Under the pieces are notes generated by a model that searched no databases, was not told the DNA's origin, and worked only from the letters and a program-made list of their open reading frames with translations. A stretch of DNA of 64,000 nt from JABDBE01 sp963832245 (GTDB taxonomy: Bacteria > Acidobacteriota > Terriglobia > Terriglobales > Acidobacteriaceae): the NCBI GenBank assembly GCA_963832245.1, contig CAWHTG010000004.1, forward strand, positions 2,852,001-2,916,000, read 5' to 3'. The number at the start of each line of letters is the position of its first letter. The stretch's first letter is position 1. Shown here piece by piece: positions 18,130 through 27,390 of the stretch. The translations under genes and the position numbers were made by a program.

Positions 18130-19164
18130 ATGGGCAACCGAGCTTTAGGAGCGCCTCGTTTGACAGGACCGCAACCCATTGCAAAACCAGAGGTTGTTGT
18201 CAATTCTGAGGTCCAAACGGAGCCTCTCCTCAAGGCCGGGAACAGCCACGTCGCGGATAGCATCTTTCACCTCGCGATGCTGGCCTGCGGGCTTTGCGTG
18301 CTCGCGCTGGTCGGGCTTATTCTTTTCGAACTGGTCAGCGGATCGAGCCTGTCGTGGCATGCTTTCGGATTAAAATTTTTTTTTCGCAGCGAGTGGGATC
18401 CGGTTAACGAGCAGTTCGGGGCGTTGCCCTTCGTCTATGGCACGCTCGTATCTTCTTTCTTAGCGCTGCTTATCGCAGTGCCGCTTGCGATCGGCGTAGC
18501 GGTATTCATCACCGAAATGTGTCCGCGTTGGCTCAAGGGGCCGCTGGCGTTTACGACTGAACTCCTAGCCGCGATTCCCAGTGTCATCTATGGACTGTGG
18601 GCGATCTTTGTCCTGGTGCCTCTTCTGCGCCAATACGTCGAACCTTTTTGCGCGCGTTATCTCGGCTGGACAGGAATGTTTGAAGGTCCTCCCTACGGCA
18701 TCGGAATGCTCGCAGCCGCAGTCATTCTGGCCATTATGGTTGTGCCGATAATTTCGTCGATCACGCGGGAAGTGATGACGGCCGTCCCTCAGCAGCAGCG
18801 AGAAGCTGTGCTTGCGCTGGGAGCGACACGCTGGGAAATGATCCGCACCGGCGTGCTGCGAAATGCGCGGGCCGGAATTTTGGGCGGCATAATTCTCGGC
18901 TTGGGCCGCGCCCTCGGCGAAACCATGGCGGTCACGATGGTGATCGGAAACCGGCCGGAGATTGCGCGATCGCTGTTTGCTCCCGGTTACACCATGGCTA
19001 GCGTTATCGCGAACGAGTTCAGTGAGGCCACGGGCAATACATATTTAAGCGCTCTGATTGAGATCGGATTGGCTCTGTTTATCGTTACCATTATCGTAAA
19101 TATTCTGGCCCAGTTCCTGGTTTGGACGGTGACACGCGGGACCCCAGCGAGAAGCCATGCCTGA
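18130..19164 (+). CDS. pstC: Phosphate ABC transporter permease PstC
   Basis: ATG 18130 is chosen over the TTG one codon earlier. Six membrane helices are present, with the binding-protein-dependent permease EAA loop at EAVLALGATRWEMIRTGVLRNA and the PstC signature GLGRALGETMAVTMVIGN. With PstA it forms the inner-membrane channel for phosphate uptake. An N-terminal extension of about 45 hydrophilic residues is longer than in E. coli PstC. The stop overlaps pstA by 8 bp. No pstS lies in this window, so the binding protein must be encoded elsewhere. Confidence 0.95.
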   Translation: MGNRALGAPRLTGPQPIAKPEVVVNSEVQTEPLLKAGNSHVADSIFHLAMLACGLCVLALVGLILFELVSGSSLSWHAFGLKFFFRSEWDPVNEQFGALPFVYGTLVSSFLALLIAVPLAIGVAVFITEMCPRWLKGPLAFTTELLAAIPSVIYGLWAIFVLVPLLRQYVEPFCARYLGWTGMFEGPPYGIGMLAAAVILAIMVVPIISSITREVMTAVPQQQREAVLALGATRWEMIRTGVLRNARAGILGGIILGLGRALGETMAVTMVIGNRPEIARSLFAPGYTMASVIANEFSEATGNTYLSALIEIGLALFIVTIIVNILAQFLVWTVTRGTPARSHA

Positions 19165-20044
19165 ACCATTGACGGCTAACCCCGAATTTGCTGTTGCCCC
19201 GATCAGCCTGTGGCGGCGTGGGGTGAACTCTCTTGCGACCGTTGCGGCCGCGGCCGCCGTGGTCCTGGTGTTGCTCCCGCTTTGCGCTGTCTTCGGATAC
19301 CTGGTTTACAAGGGCATCGGTTCCATCAATTGGGCCTTCCTCACCCAAACGCCAAAGCCGGTTGGCGAACCCGGCGGCGGCATGGCGAATGCGATTGCCG
19401 GTTCTGCTTTCATTTTGCTGATTGCCAGCAGCATTGGCGTGCCCATCGGGATCGGCGCGGGAATTTATCTGGCCGAGTATGGCCGCAACCGGTTGGGAAA
19501 CACAGTGCGTTTTACGGCGGACGTGTTGAACGGCGTGCCTTCGATCGTGGTGGGTATCGTGGCTTACGCGATCGTGGTGCTCGCACAGGGACATTTTTCG
19601 GCGTTAGCCGGGGGCGTGGCGCTAGCCATCATGATGATTCCGACCATCGCTCGCACCACGGAAGAGATGCTTTTGCTGGTGCCCAATACGGTGCGGGAAG
19701 CGGCTTACGGATTGGGTGTCTCCCGCTGGCGCACAACCTTGTCGATCACTTTGCGAACCGCAACGTCCGGCGTGATTACCGGGGTGATGCTGGCTTTTGC
19801 GCGCGTGGCGGGCGAGACTGCTCCGCTTCTGTTTACCGCATTCGGTAACCAGTATTGGAACTGGAAGGTCAATCAGCCAACAGCCGCGCTATCCTTGCAG
19901 ATTTTCTCTTACGCAATCTCGCCCTTCGACGAATGGCATCGCCAAGCCTGGGCCGGTGCGTTAATCTTAATTGTGCTCATCGTGTTGGCAGTGAGTGCGG
20001 TGCGCTTCGTTGCCGGTCGCGGTATGCTCAAGGGAGCTAACTGA
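19157..20044 (+). CDS. pstA: Phosphate ABC transporter permease PstA
   Basis: 295 aa with about six membrane helices. The EAA loop is REAAYGLGVSRWRTTLSI and the PstA signature is ARVAGETAPLLFTAFGNQYW. It starts inside the end of pstC and ends 3 bp before pstB, indicating a tightly coupled operon. It forms the second half of the phosphate channel. Confidence 0.95.
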   Translation: MPEPLTANPEFAVAPISLWRRGVNSLATVAAAAAVVLVLLPLCAVFGYLVYKGIGSINWAFLTQTPKPVGEPGGGMANAIAGSAFILLIASSIGVPIGIGAGIYLAEYGRNRLGNTVRFTADVLNGVPSIVVGIVAYAIVVLAQGHFSALAGGVALAIMMIPTIARTTEEMLLLVPNTVREAAYGLGVSRWRTTLSITLRTATSGVITGVMLAFARVAGETAPLLFTAFGNQYWNWKVNQPTAALSLQIFSYAISPFDEWHRQAWAGALILIVLIVLAVSAVRFVAGRGMLKGAN

Positions 20045-20047
20045 ACC

Positions 20048-20806
20048 ATGGGAGTCGGGATCAAAGTTGAACGGCTGAACGCCTGGTTCGGCAAGACGCA
20101 GGCGCTCTATGACATCAGCATGGAGGCGCCCGCCAACCACGCCACTGCCATCATCGGCCCTTCCGGGTGTGGCAAATCCACGTTCGTGCGCTGTCTCAAT
20201 CGCATGCATGAGACCGTTCCCGACGCGCGGGCTACGGGTCGAGTTCAAATCGGCGAACTCGATGTGTACAACGGCACCTCTGCCGTGCAGATTCGCCGGC
20301 GCATCGGCATGGTGTTTCAGAAGCCCAATCCCTTTCCGACGATGTCCATCTATGACAATGTGGCTGCCGGATTGAAGCTCAATGGCTTCCACGATCACGC
20401 CCGGCTGAATGAGATTGTCGAGCGCTCGCTGAAACTCTCGGCCCTGTGGGATGAGGTGAAAGATTCTCTGCGCAAGAAGTCGGGCGCAAGTTTGTCGGGT
20501 GGACAGCAGCAGCGGCTTTGCATTGCCCGCGCCCTCGCGGTTGAGCCGCAGGTGCTGCTCATGGATGAGCCCTGCTCGGCCCTCGACCCTATTTCTACCG
20601 GAAAGATCGAAGAACTGATCTTTCAGCTCAAAGAAAAGTTTACAATTGTGATTGTGACGCACAACATGCAGCAGGCGTCGCGCGTGGCCGAGTTTACAGG
20701 CTTCTTCCTCTTGGGCAAGCTGATCGAACTCGACAAAACCGAAAAGATTTTCACCACTCCGTCCGACAAGCGAACGGAGGATTACATCACAGGCAGGTTT
20801 GGCTAA
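20048..20806 (+). CDS. pstB: Phosphate ABC transporter ATP-binding protein PstB
   Basis: 252 aa. Walker A GPSGCGKST is at residues 37-45, the signature is SLSGGQQQRLCIARA, Walker B is VLLMDEPCSALDP and the switch is THNMQQASRVAE. Length and motifs are typical of PstB, which powers phosphate import through PstCA and signals phosphate status with PhoU. Its TAA overlaps the phoU ATG (TAATG). Confidence 0.97.
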   Translation: MGVGIKVERLNAWFGKTQALYDISMEAPANHATAIIGPSGCGKSTFVRCLNRMHETVPDARATGRVQIGELDVYNGTSAVQIRRRIGMVFQKPNPFPTMSIYDNVAAGLKLNGFHDHARLNEIVERSLKLSALWDEVKDSLRKKSGASLSGGQQQRLCIARALAVEPQVLLMDEPCSALDPISTGKIEELIFQLKEKFTIVIVTHNMQQASRVAEFTGFFLLGKLIELDKTEKIFTTPSDKRTEDYITGRFG

Positions 20807-21501
20807 TGCGTACCCGTTTTCAACAAGGACTAGACGATCTTCGTGCCCGATTGCTGCGCATGGGCGGATTGGCCGAGCAGGCCGTGGATCGCGCCTGCCA
20901 GGCATATATTGACCGCGATCTGGCGCGCTGCCATATGGTCCTCGAAGGCGAATTTCAGATCAACGTAGCGGAGCGCGAAATCGACGAACTGGCTTTCGAT
21001 CTGCTCGCACTGCAGCAGCCAATTGCGGTGGATTTACGCTTTATCCTCGCTGTAACCAAGATCAACTCAGATTTGGAACGGGTTGGCGACCAGGCAGTCA
21101 ACATCGCCGAGCGGGCGATGGATGTCGCGGAACTGCCCAAGGTGGATCTTCCGGTTGACATTCCGCGCATGGCGGCGGCAGTTTCGGCCATGGTGCGTCG
21201 TGCTCTTGAGTCATTCATCGAAGGCAAAGCCGAGCTTGCTCAAGCTGTGCTCGAGATGGACAACGTGGTTGATCGCATGAAAGACGAAGCCTTCATTACC
21301 CTGGTCAAGACAATGAATGAGCGGCCTGAGGTCACGCGGCAGGCATTGGATGCGCTGCTGGTCGCCCGTAATTTGGAGCGCGTAGCGGATCATGCCACGA
21401 ACATCGCGGAAGACGTAATCTTCTGGGTGCGAGGAGCGGATGTCCGTCATAACGTCTCCCCGGAAGCACAGGTGCACCAGGCAAGTACAGACACTCACTA
21501 G
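20806..21501 (+). CDS. phoU: Phosphate transport system regulator PhoU
   Basis: 231 aa made of two PhoU three-helix repeats (residues about 8-105 and 115-215). Each carries the metal-binding ExxxD pattern: EREIDELAFDLLALQQP and MDNVVDRMKDEAF. It also has RNLERVADHATNIAEDV. PhoU links PstB to the PhoR kinase and represses the Pho regulon under phosphate sufficiency. Last gene of the pst operon, followed by a strong terminator. Confidence 0.95.
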   Translation: MRTRFQQGLDDLRARLLRMGGLAEQAVDRACQAYIDRDLARCHMVLEGEFQINVAEREIDELAFDLLALQQPIAVDLRFILAVTKINSDLERVGDQAVNIAERAMDVAELPKVDLPVDIPRMAAAVSAMVRRALESFIEGKAELAQAVLEMDNVVDRMKDEAFITLVKTMNERPEVTRQALDALLVARNLERVADHATNIAEDVIFWVRGADVRHNVSPEAQVHQASTDTH

Positions 21502-21541
21502 AGCATTAGTAGAACGTTTATTTGGTCGAACGTTTATGAGG

Positions 21542-21574
21542 ACCGGTCAGCCTGCCTGGCCGGTTTTGTTTTTC
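21542..21574 (+). terminator. Rho-independent terminator of the pst operon
   Basis: ACCGGTCAG, 5-nt loop, CTGGCCGGT form a 9-bp stem (one G-T pair), followed by TTTGTTTTT. Confidence 0.85.
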
Positions 21575-21616
21575 CAAAATACGCTAGAGCGCGTTTCGTA
21601 ACGCGGTTTTGGGGAG

Positions 21617-21636
21617 GGCACGGCTTCAGCCGTGCC
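21617..21636. repeat. Palindrome GGCACGGCT-TC-AGCCGTGCC
   Basis: Nine-bp perfect stem with a 2-nt loop between the pst terminator and the YncE/phosphoesterase gene. A related CTTCAG motif follows at about 21660. Confidence 0.8.
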
Positions 21637-21700
21637 GTTTAGGGTCGGAAGAAATGCGGGCTTCAGCCCCTTGGGACGAGTTCCCGAGCTGCGACAAATT

Positions 21701-24574
21701 ATGAAACACATGCTGAACATTCTTCCGCCGAGGAGGCGATGCTTGCACAGAATCTCATATTTGCTCGTGTTTTTATTTTGCGCACTCAACCTGCTCATCG
21801 CCCAAAACCCCGCCCAAAACCCCAAAGAGCCGCGACAAATTTCGCTGCCCACAAGCAAGTCCTTGACTGTCCCGTCGCCAGGGGTTTTAAGAGCACTGAA
21901 CGGCTTCGCGGCAGCCATGACTATCATTCCTGATCGGCGCTACGCAGCGATATTGAACGACGGCTACGGTTCGCAGCAGAGCCAGGCGCACCAATCCATC
22001 GCAATTCTAGACCTGAATACCAACCAGCTGACCGATTACCCGGAAGATCGGCTGGCTGCGGAGGCTCATCAGAGCTATTTCGTCGGCCTCGCGTTCAGCT
22101 CGGATGGCAAACATCTTTATGCTTCGATGGGTTCCATCTCAGACCCTTCCGGCGAAAAGACGGGCGACACAGGCAATGGGATTGCCGTTTATCGGTTTCA
22201 TAAGCACAAACTGGCTTGGGAGCGTTTTATAAAGATCCCCCCGCAAGTGATTGCAGCGGGAAAGAAGATCGCGCAAGGCGTGCATAAGCATAAGACGGTC
22301 GATGGAACCGCCATTCCCTATCCTGCCGGACTGGCGGTGATCTCCAGCCCAGGCGCGCCCGATAAGCTACTCGTCGCCAACAATCTTTCCGATAACGTCA
22401 TTCTCATCGACTCCAAGAGCGGCGTTGTGCTCAAACAGTTCGACCTGAGCACCCATGAAATGATCCCCTCTTCGTTTCCTTACACGGTCGTCGTTTCGCG
22501 CGATGGCCGCCGCGCCTGGTGCAGTCTGTGGAATGCATCGCGTGTGGCCGAACTCGACCTGGAGAAGGGAACTGTTGCGCGCTGGATTCCGCTACTCGAG
22601 CCGAAGGACCCCAACGCTCCGGGTTCGCATCCAACCGCGATGCTGCTGAGTCCGGACGAGAAGCTGCTCTATGTAGCGTTGTCGAACGCGGACCGAGTTG
22701 CGGTGGTAGAGATCAGCACCGGCACGGCTATCACTCAACTCAACACGACGTTGCCCGAACAGAAATTTGCCGGCACATGTCCCATCGCATTGGCGCAAAC
22801 TGCCGATGGCAAGCGACTGTTCGTAGCGGATGCCTCGATCAACGCGGTAGAGGTCTTCGATACGTCGGCCTTAGTGGTGAATCAGATCACTCCGGACAAG
22901 ATGGTCGCTCCTTCCGGCTTCATTCCTACCGACTGGTATCCCGGTGCAGTTGCAGCGGTCGGCGGCGACCTTCTCATCGCTACTTCCAAAGGCCGGGGAA
23001 CCGGTCCCAACAACGGTAAGAATAATCTGAGAAACGAGAGGCGGCATCACGAACATCCCTACATTGCAACTTTGCTCTATGGGTCGATTGCTCGCGTCAA
23101 AATCGACGATATTGAAAAACAACTGCCGGAGCTCACTCGCATGGTCGAGGAAAGCAATCTTCTGCATTCCAGCCCGGGCCAAATCCAGTTCGCGCAGAAT
23201 TCCAACCCGATCCATCACGTGATCTACATCATCAAAGAGAACCGCACTTACGATCAGCTGTTCGGTGATTTGAAAATCGGCGACGGCGATCCTTCGCTCA
23301 CCATGTACGGCGCCGATGTAACGCCCAACCAGCACAAGCTGGCCCTTCAATTCGGACTGCTCGACAACTTCTACGACAGCGGCGAAGTCTCTGGCGATGG
23401 TCATGAGTGGTCGACGGCGGCCATCACCAGTGATTACAACGAGCAGGTTTGGCAGATTACCTACCGCGGCAAGGAGCGCACCTACGACTTTCAAGGCAGT
23501 GTGGCCGATGAAATCCCGCTCGATCAAAACGAGCCAGATGTAGACGAGCCGGCCACGGGGTACATTTGGGATAACATGGCTCGCCACGGCGTTAGCTATC
23601 GCGACTACGGGGAATTTATCTATGGCGTTTGGTGCAAGGCTACAGAAAGCAAGACGACCGTACACGAAGGCACGCCGGCGCCAAACTCGACCTGCCCAAA
23701 GAACCTGGTGAACAAAGGAGAGCCGTTGCCGCCGCATGTGGGCCAGCCTCATGGGTCGCTCAGTCCCTGGCCATGGCCCGTTCCGCTGCTGAAGGCCACC
23801 AAACCGACCAAGGCGGTGCTGCGCGATCACTTCGACCCGCGGTTTCCCGACTTCAACACCGAGTTTCCCGACCAGTTACGCGCCGATGAATTCCTCAATG
23901 AATTCGACGGCTTTGTGCGAGCCCGCAAGGAAGGCGCTGGAACCGAGCTGCCAGCGTTCACTCTGCTGTACTTGCCGGACGACCACACGCACGGAACCAC
24001 GCCGGGAAAGCCACGTCCAGCCGCCAGTATCGCCGATAATGACCTCGCGGTCGGCCGCGTAGTCGAGGCGGTCTCGCACAGTCCTTACTGGGATGACACC
24101 GCCATTCTCATGCTAGAGGACGATGCTCAGGATGGCGCTGACCACGTTGAAGCGCATCGTTCCATTGCCTTCGTAATCAGCAAGTATTCGCCGGGGTCGG
24201 CAGAGCATCCGTTCGTCGAGCACCACTTCTACACCACAGTGAGCACGATTCACACGATAGAAACGTTGTTAGGCGTGCCGCCGATGAATCAGAACGACGC
24301 CTATGCGCCGGTGATGGCAAATATGTTTTCAGGCGCAGGCAATCAGCCTCCATTTACGGCCGACTGGCGCAATCGTGATAACGGTCTGATCTATCAGATG
24401 AATCCGGCAAAGGGTCAAGGTGCGGACGAATCCGCGAAGATGGATTTTTCCCACCCGGATGCGGCGAATCCCGCGGTGCTGAATGCAATCCTATGGCGCG
24501 ATCGCAAGGGAGATCAGCCCATGCCAGCAGCGCGGCACACAACGGTGAATGTCAATCCAGACCCCGACGACTAA
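21701..24574 (+). CDS. Secreted YncE-type beta-propeller fused to alkaline-phosphatase/phosphoesterase domain
   Basis: Open from 21632, but ATG 21701 (MKHMLNIL) follows the palindromic repeats and begins the signal sequence (ISYLLVFLFCALNLLIAQ). Residues about 60-480 form a YncE-like propeller (LAFSSDGKHLYASMGS, VVSRDGRRAWCSLWNASRV, SPDEKLLYVALSNADRVAV). Residues about 500-930 form a phospholipase C/phosphoesterase-type domain (HVIYIIKENRTYDQLFGDL, GDGHEWSTAAITSDY, LMLEDDAQDGADHVEAHR) with the metal-binding Glu/Asp/His positions. Probably a periplasmic phosphodiesterase or phosphatase. Its place right after pstCAB-phoU suggests phosphate scavenging (inference). Confidence 0.85.
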   Translation: MKHMLNILPPRRRCLHRISYLLVFLFCALNLLIAQNPAQNPKEPRQISLPTSKSLTVPSPGVLRALNGFAAAMTIIPDRRYAAILNDGYGSQQSQAHQSIAILDLNTNQLTDYPEDRLAAEAHQSYFVGLAFSSDGKHLYASMGSISDPSGEKTGDTGNGIAVYRFHKHKLAWERFIKIPPQVIAAGKKIAQGVHKHKTVDGTAIPYPAGLAVISSPGAPDKLLVANNLSDNVILIDSKSGVVLKQFDLSTHEMIPSSFPYTVVVSRDGRRAWCSLWNASRVAELDLEKGTVARWIPLLEPKDPNAPGSHPTAMLLSPDEKLLYVALSNADRVAVVEISTGTAITQLNTTLPEQKFAGTCPIALAQTADGKRLFVADASINAVEVFDTSALVVNQITPDKMVAPSGFIPTDWYPGAVAAVGGDLLIATSKGRGTGPNNGKNNLRNERRHHEHPYIATLLYGSIARVKIDDIEKQLPELTRMVEESNLLHSSPGQIQFAQNSNPIHHVIYIIKENRTYDQLFGDLKIGDGDPSLTMYGADVTPNQHKLALQFGLLDNFYDSGEVSGDGHEWSTAAITSDYNEQVWQITYRGKERTYDFQGSVADEIPLDQNEPDVDEPATGYIWDNMARHGVSYRDYGEFIYGVWCKATESKTTVHEGTPAPNSTCPKNLVNKGEPLPPHVGQPHGSLSPWPWPVPLLKATKPTKAVLRDHFDPRFPDFNTEFPDQLRADEFLNEFDGFVRARKEGAGTELPAFTLLYLPDDHTHGTTPGKPRPAASIADNDLAVGRVVEAVSHSPYWDDTAILMLEDDAQDGADHVEAHRSIAFVISKYSPGSAEHPFVEHHFYTTVSTIHTIETLLGVPPMNQNDAYAPVMANMFSGAGNQPPFTADWRNRDNGLIYQMNPAKGQGADESAKMDFSHPDAANPAVLNAILWRDRKGDQPMPAARHTTVNVNPDPDD

Positions 24575-24598
24575 TGATGCCCAGTCTTCGACCACGTA

Positions 24599-24621
24599 GG
24601 CCCGGACACCTCGTCCGGGCC
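24599..24621. repeat. Palindrome GGCCCGGAC-N5-GTCCGGGCC
   Basis: Nine-bp perfect stem directly after the phosphoesterase gene. Member of the dispersed family. No T-run follows. Confidence 0.8.
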
Positions 24622-24811
24622 GATCCTAGTTCGTAAGGCCGGTCACGCGGCCGAGAACGAAAATATGGAACGGATAATCTTACCCACGCGAAGCACCGCA
24701 GAGGGGGCAGCCTCCTACAGTGAATACCTGATGCCGCGGGGATGCTCACTCACGTTATAAGATTTACGGCAGCCGCGGAACGAATTGTCCGAATAGCGTT
24801 GACCTGAAATC

Positions 24812-26338
24812 ATGTTGATGCGCAGGATTACCCCCGACGCACGACGCTATTTCCTGGCGGTTGTCTCCGCGCTGGTCGCTCTGCTGCTGCGCGGGATGCT
24901 GACACCTTTGCTCGGTACGGATAACCCTTATCTGACCGCCTGGGTGGCTATAGTCGTCTCGGCTTGGTATTGCGGCATTGGCCCATCCATAGTCTGCACT
25001 CTGATAAGCGTGCTAGGAGTCTGGTACTGGTTTCTTCCGTACTTCCATTCCTTCGTGCTCCAGAATCCCAGGACTGAAATTTCTGGCATGGTGCTTTTCT
25101 TGGCCGTTGAGGGTTTCATTATTGCTCTAGGAGAGGCGAACCGACGATCAAAGGCCCGATTGGAACGGGAGAGTGCTGAGCGCAGACGAATCGAAGACGA
25201 ACTGCGGAGTTCCCAAGCGCAGCTCGAGTGGCGAGTACACGAGCGCACCGTCGAGCTCAACGTCGCCAATCAAAAACTTGCGCAGGAAGCGGGCAGAGTA
25301 AGAGCGCAAGCGGAGTGGTTGGACGCCGCAAATGATGCAATCTTTGTTGTCGGCTCGGATGAAACGATTACCTATTGGAACAAAGGCGCTGAACGACTCT
25401 ATGGATGGGCAAGAGCGGAGGCTATCGGCCAGTCTCCCCACGAGTTATTGCACACCAACTTTCCCGCCCCGCTTGCCGAAATCGCCAGACAGCGCCAGCA
25501 AGGCGGTTGGCAAGGAGAGCTTGTGCATACGAGACGGGACGGCACCAAGGTCACTGTCGCCAGCCGCTGGACGCCCCTCAAAGACGGACATACCAATCCT
25601 ACGTCATGGATCGAAATCAATCGGGACATCACAGATCGCAAAGCCGCAGAAAGTGCGCGTCAACTCAACGCAGAACTAGTGAAAATCCAGGACGAAGAAC
25701 GTCGAAGGATTGCACGGGAGTTGCACGACAGTACCGGGCAGATGGTAGTCGCGTTGATGCTCAATCTGGGGCGACTCAGAGCGTCTGAAAATCTGAGCCC
25801 GGAAGAAATACGACTTCTTTCCGATAGCGATGTGCTTTTGCAAAACATTAATAGCGAACTTTGCGCCATTTCACATTTGTTGCATCCGCTCTTATTGGAT
25901 GAAGTCGGTCTTTGGATTGCGCTGGAATGGTACGTTGAGGGGTTTAGACAGCGCAGCGGGATTGCCGCGACCCTGAAACGTGATTCCAACTTCGGACGCT
26001 TGAATTCCGAGTTGGAGGTTGCCATCTTCAAAGTCGTTCAGGAATGCCTTACGAATGTGCATCGCCACTCCCGCAGTCCCGAGGTCATGATTCGTTTGCT
26101 GCGATCTTTTGGCGAGGTGCGGGTCGAAGTTCAGGATCAGGGCAGTCAAGTGGAGCAGCACTTGAGTCTTGCGGGTCATGACGCTATGGGCATCGGTCTT
26201 AGAGCAATGCGGGAACGTATTCGACAGCTTGGTGGGAGTCTGACTGTCGAATCAAACGGGCATGGAACAACGATCGCCGTAAGATTCCCGATCTCTGACG
26301 CAGCAGATACTTCTAATGACACGTCTGCGGTAGCTTAA
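24812..26338 (+). CDS. Membrane sensor histidine kinase (DUF4118-like, PAS, NarL-type HisKA_3/HATPase)
   Basis: 508 aa. An N-terminal four-helix membrane domain (ALVALLLRGMLTPLLG onwards) resembles the KdpD/DUF4118 type. A coiled-coil linker follows (RRIEDELRSSQAQLEWRVHE), then a PAS domain (ANDAIFVVGSDETITYWNKG, TSWIEINRDITDRKAAE). The HisKA_3 dimerisation helix has the phospho-His in RRRIARELHDSTGQ. The HATPase has VQECLTNVHRHS, VEVQDQG and GIGLRAMRERI. This is a NarX/DesK-like class. No response regulator is adjacent, so it is an orphan. The signal is unknown. Confidence 0.93.
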   Translation: MLMRRITPDARRYFLAVVSALVALLLRGMLTPLLGTDNPYLTAWVAIVVSAWYCGIGPSIVCTLISVLGVWYWFLPYFHSFVLQNPRTEISGMVLFLAVEGFIIALGEANRRSKARLERESAERRRIEDELRSSQAQLEWRVHERTVELNVANQKLAQEAGRVRAQAEWLDAANDAIFVVGSDETITYWNKGAERLYGWARAEAIGQSPHELLHTNFPAPLAEIARQRQQGGWQGELVHTRRDGTKVTVASRWTPLKDGHTNPTSWIEINRDITDRKAAESARQLNAELVKIQDEERRRIARELHDSTGQMVVALMLNLGRLRASENLSPEEIRLLSDSDVLLQNINSELCAISHLLHPLLLDEVGLWIALEWYVEGFRQRSGIAATLKRDSNFGRLNSELEVAIFKVVQECLTNVHRHSRSPEVMIRLLRSFGEVRVEVQDQGSQVEQHLSLAGHDAMGIGLRAMRERIRQLGGSLTVESNGHGTTIAVRFPISDAADTSNDTSAVA

Positions 26339-26365
26339 GACGACGGCAGCCCGCGCCACACTTGC

Positions 26366-27097
26366 TTAGGGCTTCTGTGTTGGGCGCAGTAGAACTTCGC
26401 TGACGAACGATTGCGGGGCTTGCGTTACGAGCAGGGCGACGACGTGGGCTACATCTTCCGGCTGGAGCATCTTTGCTTTGTCTTTCCCCGCGTGCGGGCT
26501 TAATTCGGTGTCCACCGAGCCCGGACAAACCACCGAGACCCGAATGTTGTGGGCACGCAGTTCTTCGGCGACGGAATAACTCAAACCGTTCAATCCCCAC
26601 TTCGACGCGGCGTAGGCTGCGCCATTGGGCAACGCGTTCTTGCCGGCGAGCGAAGAGATGTTAATGATGTGCCCGCTACGAGCGCGAATCATCATCGGCG
26701 CGAACGCGCGAATGCAGTAATAGACTCCGCGCAAGTTCGTATTTAACACCTGGTCCCACGATTCAAGCGGCAACTGGTGCAGTGGGCCTCCAAAACCTCC
26801 CACGCCCGCATTGTTAACGAGAAGGTCAAGGCGGTGCAGGGTCTGGTCAACGTGAGCTGCCGCGGCCTCGACGGAACGCCAGTCGGTCACATCACAGGCC
26901 AAAGCTTGGGCTTGCCCACCAGTTCCTGCAATCGATTCAGCGGTGGATTCCAGCGGCTTGCGGGTGCGTCCACAAAGCACCGTCAGGGCTCCCATACGGG
27001 CGAGTTTGCCCGCAATGGCAGCGCCAATGCCCCGCCCGGCGCCGGTGACCAACGCGACTTGCCCGGCCAGACTAGCCCTGTTGGCAGTATCATCCAT
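26366..27097 (-). CDS. Short-chain dehydrogenase/reductase
   Basis: 243 aa, a classical SDR. The cofactor motif TGAGRGIG is near residues 18-25, followed by LVNNAGVGG. The catalytic Ser is in NISSLAGKNALPNG and the YxxxK motif is YAASKWGLNG. CGRTR after the second strand suggests NADP(H) preference. Substrate not predictable (3-ketoacyl-ACP reductase-like or other). Convergent with the histidine kinase. Confidence 0.9.
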   Translation of the reverse strand: MDDTANRASLAGQVALVTGAGRGIGAAIAGKLARMGALTVLCGRTRKPLESTAESIAGTGGQAQALACDVTDWRSVEAAAAHVDQTLHRLDLLVNNAGVGGFGGPLHQLPLESWDQVLNTNLRGVYYCIRAFAPMMIRARSGHIINISSLAGKNALPNGAAYAASKWGLNGLSYSVAEELRAHNIRVSVVCPGSVDTELSPHAGKDKAKMLQPEDVAHVVALLVTQAPQSFVSEVLLRPTQKP

Positions 27098-27195
27098 TGG
27101 AAGTTTTCCCCTATGATTCTGAAGTTGGAAGTGCGCAACCGCAACTGCGCCAAGTCACATCTTACAAGACAGGATGAGGGGTCTGGAAAGTAAGC

Positions 27196-27224
27196 TTGCC
27201 TTCGTCGAGGTACATACTTATAAT
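27196..27224 (+). promoter_or_regulatory. Sigma70-type promoter of the TPR protein gene
   Basis: TTGCCT (27196-27201), 17 bases, TATAAT (27219-27224). This predicts a leader of about 160 nt before the ATG at 27391. Confidence 0.6.
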
Positions 27225-27230
27225 CCGGCT

Positions 27231-27386
27231 CACCGGAATTAGTATCTTGGCCTCGTTGAGGTTAGCCAACGGCGCTGAGTTTTCCGGGCCTGTCGCATGA
27301 GCGAATAAGGTTCATGCTCTAAGCAGCCGGGGAATACCCGGGGTTACGAATGCCGTCCGTTTTCCCGACAATTCAAGGAGCCATTT
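27231..27386 (+). other. Structured 5' leader, function unknown
   Basis: Between the promoter and the TPR gene lie several hairpins: CTCGTTGAG, GCATGA...TCATGC (about 27296-27318) and CCGGG-GAATA-CCCGG (about 27329-27343). No named riboswitch was recognised. The ribosome site AAGGAG is at about 27375, about 10 bases before ATG. Confidence 0.35.
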
Positions 27387-27390
27387 CAAA

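Noticed and set aside
22871..23830. 319-codon minus-strand frame inside the phosphoesterase gene
   Set aside because: Shadow of the plus-strand gene, with no recognisable motif or ribosome site.
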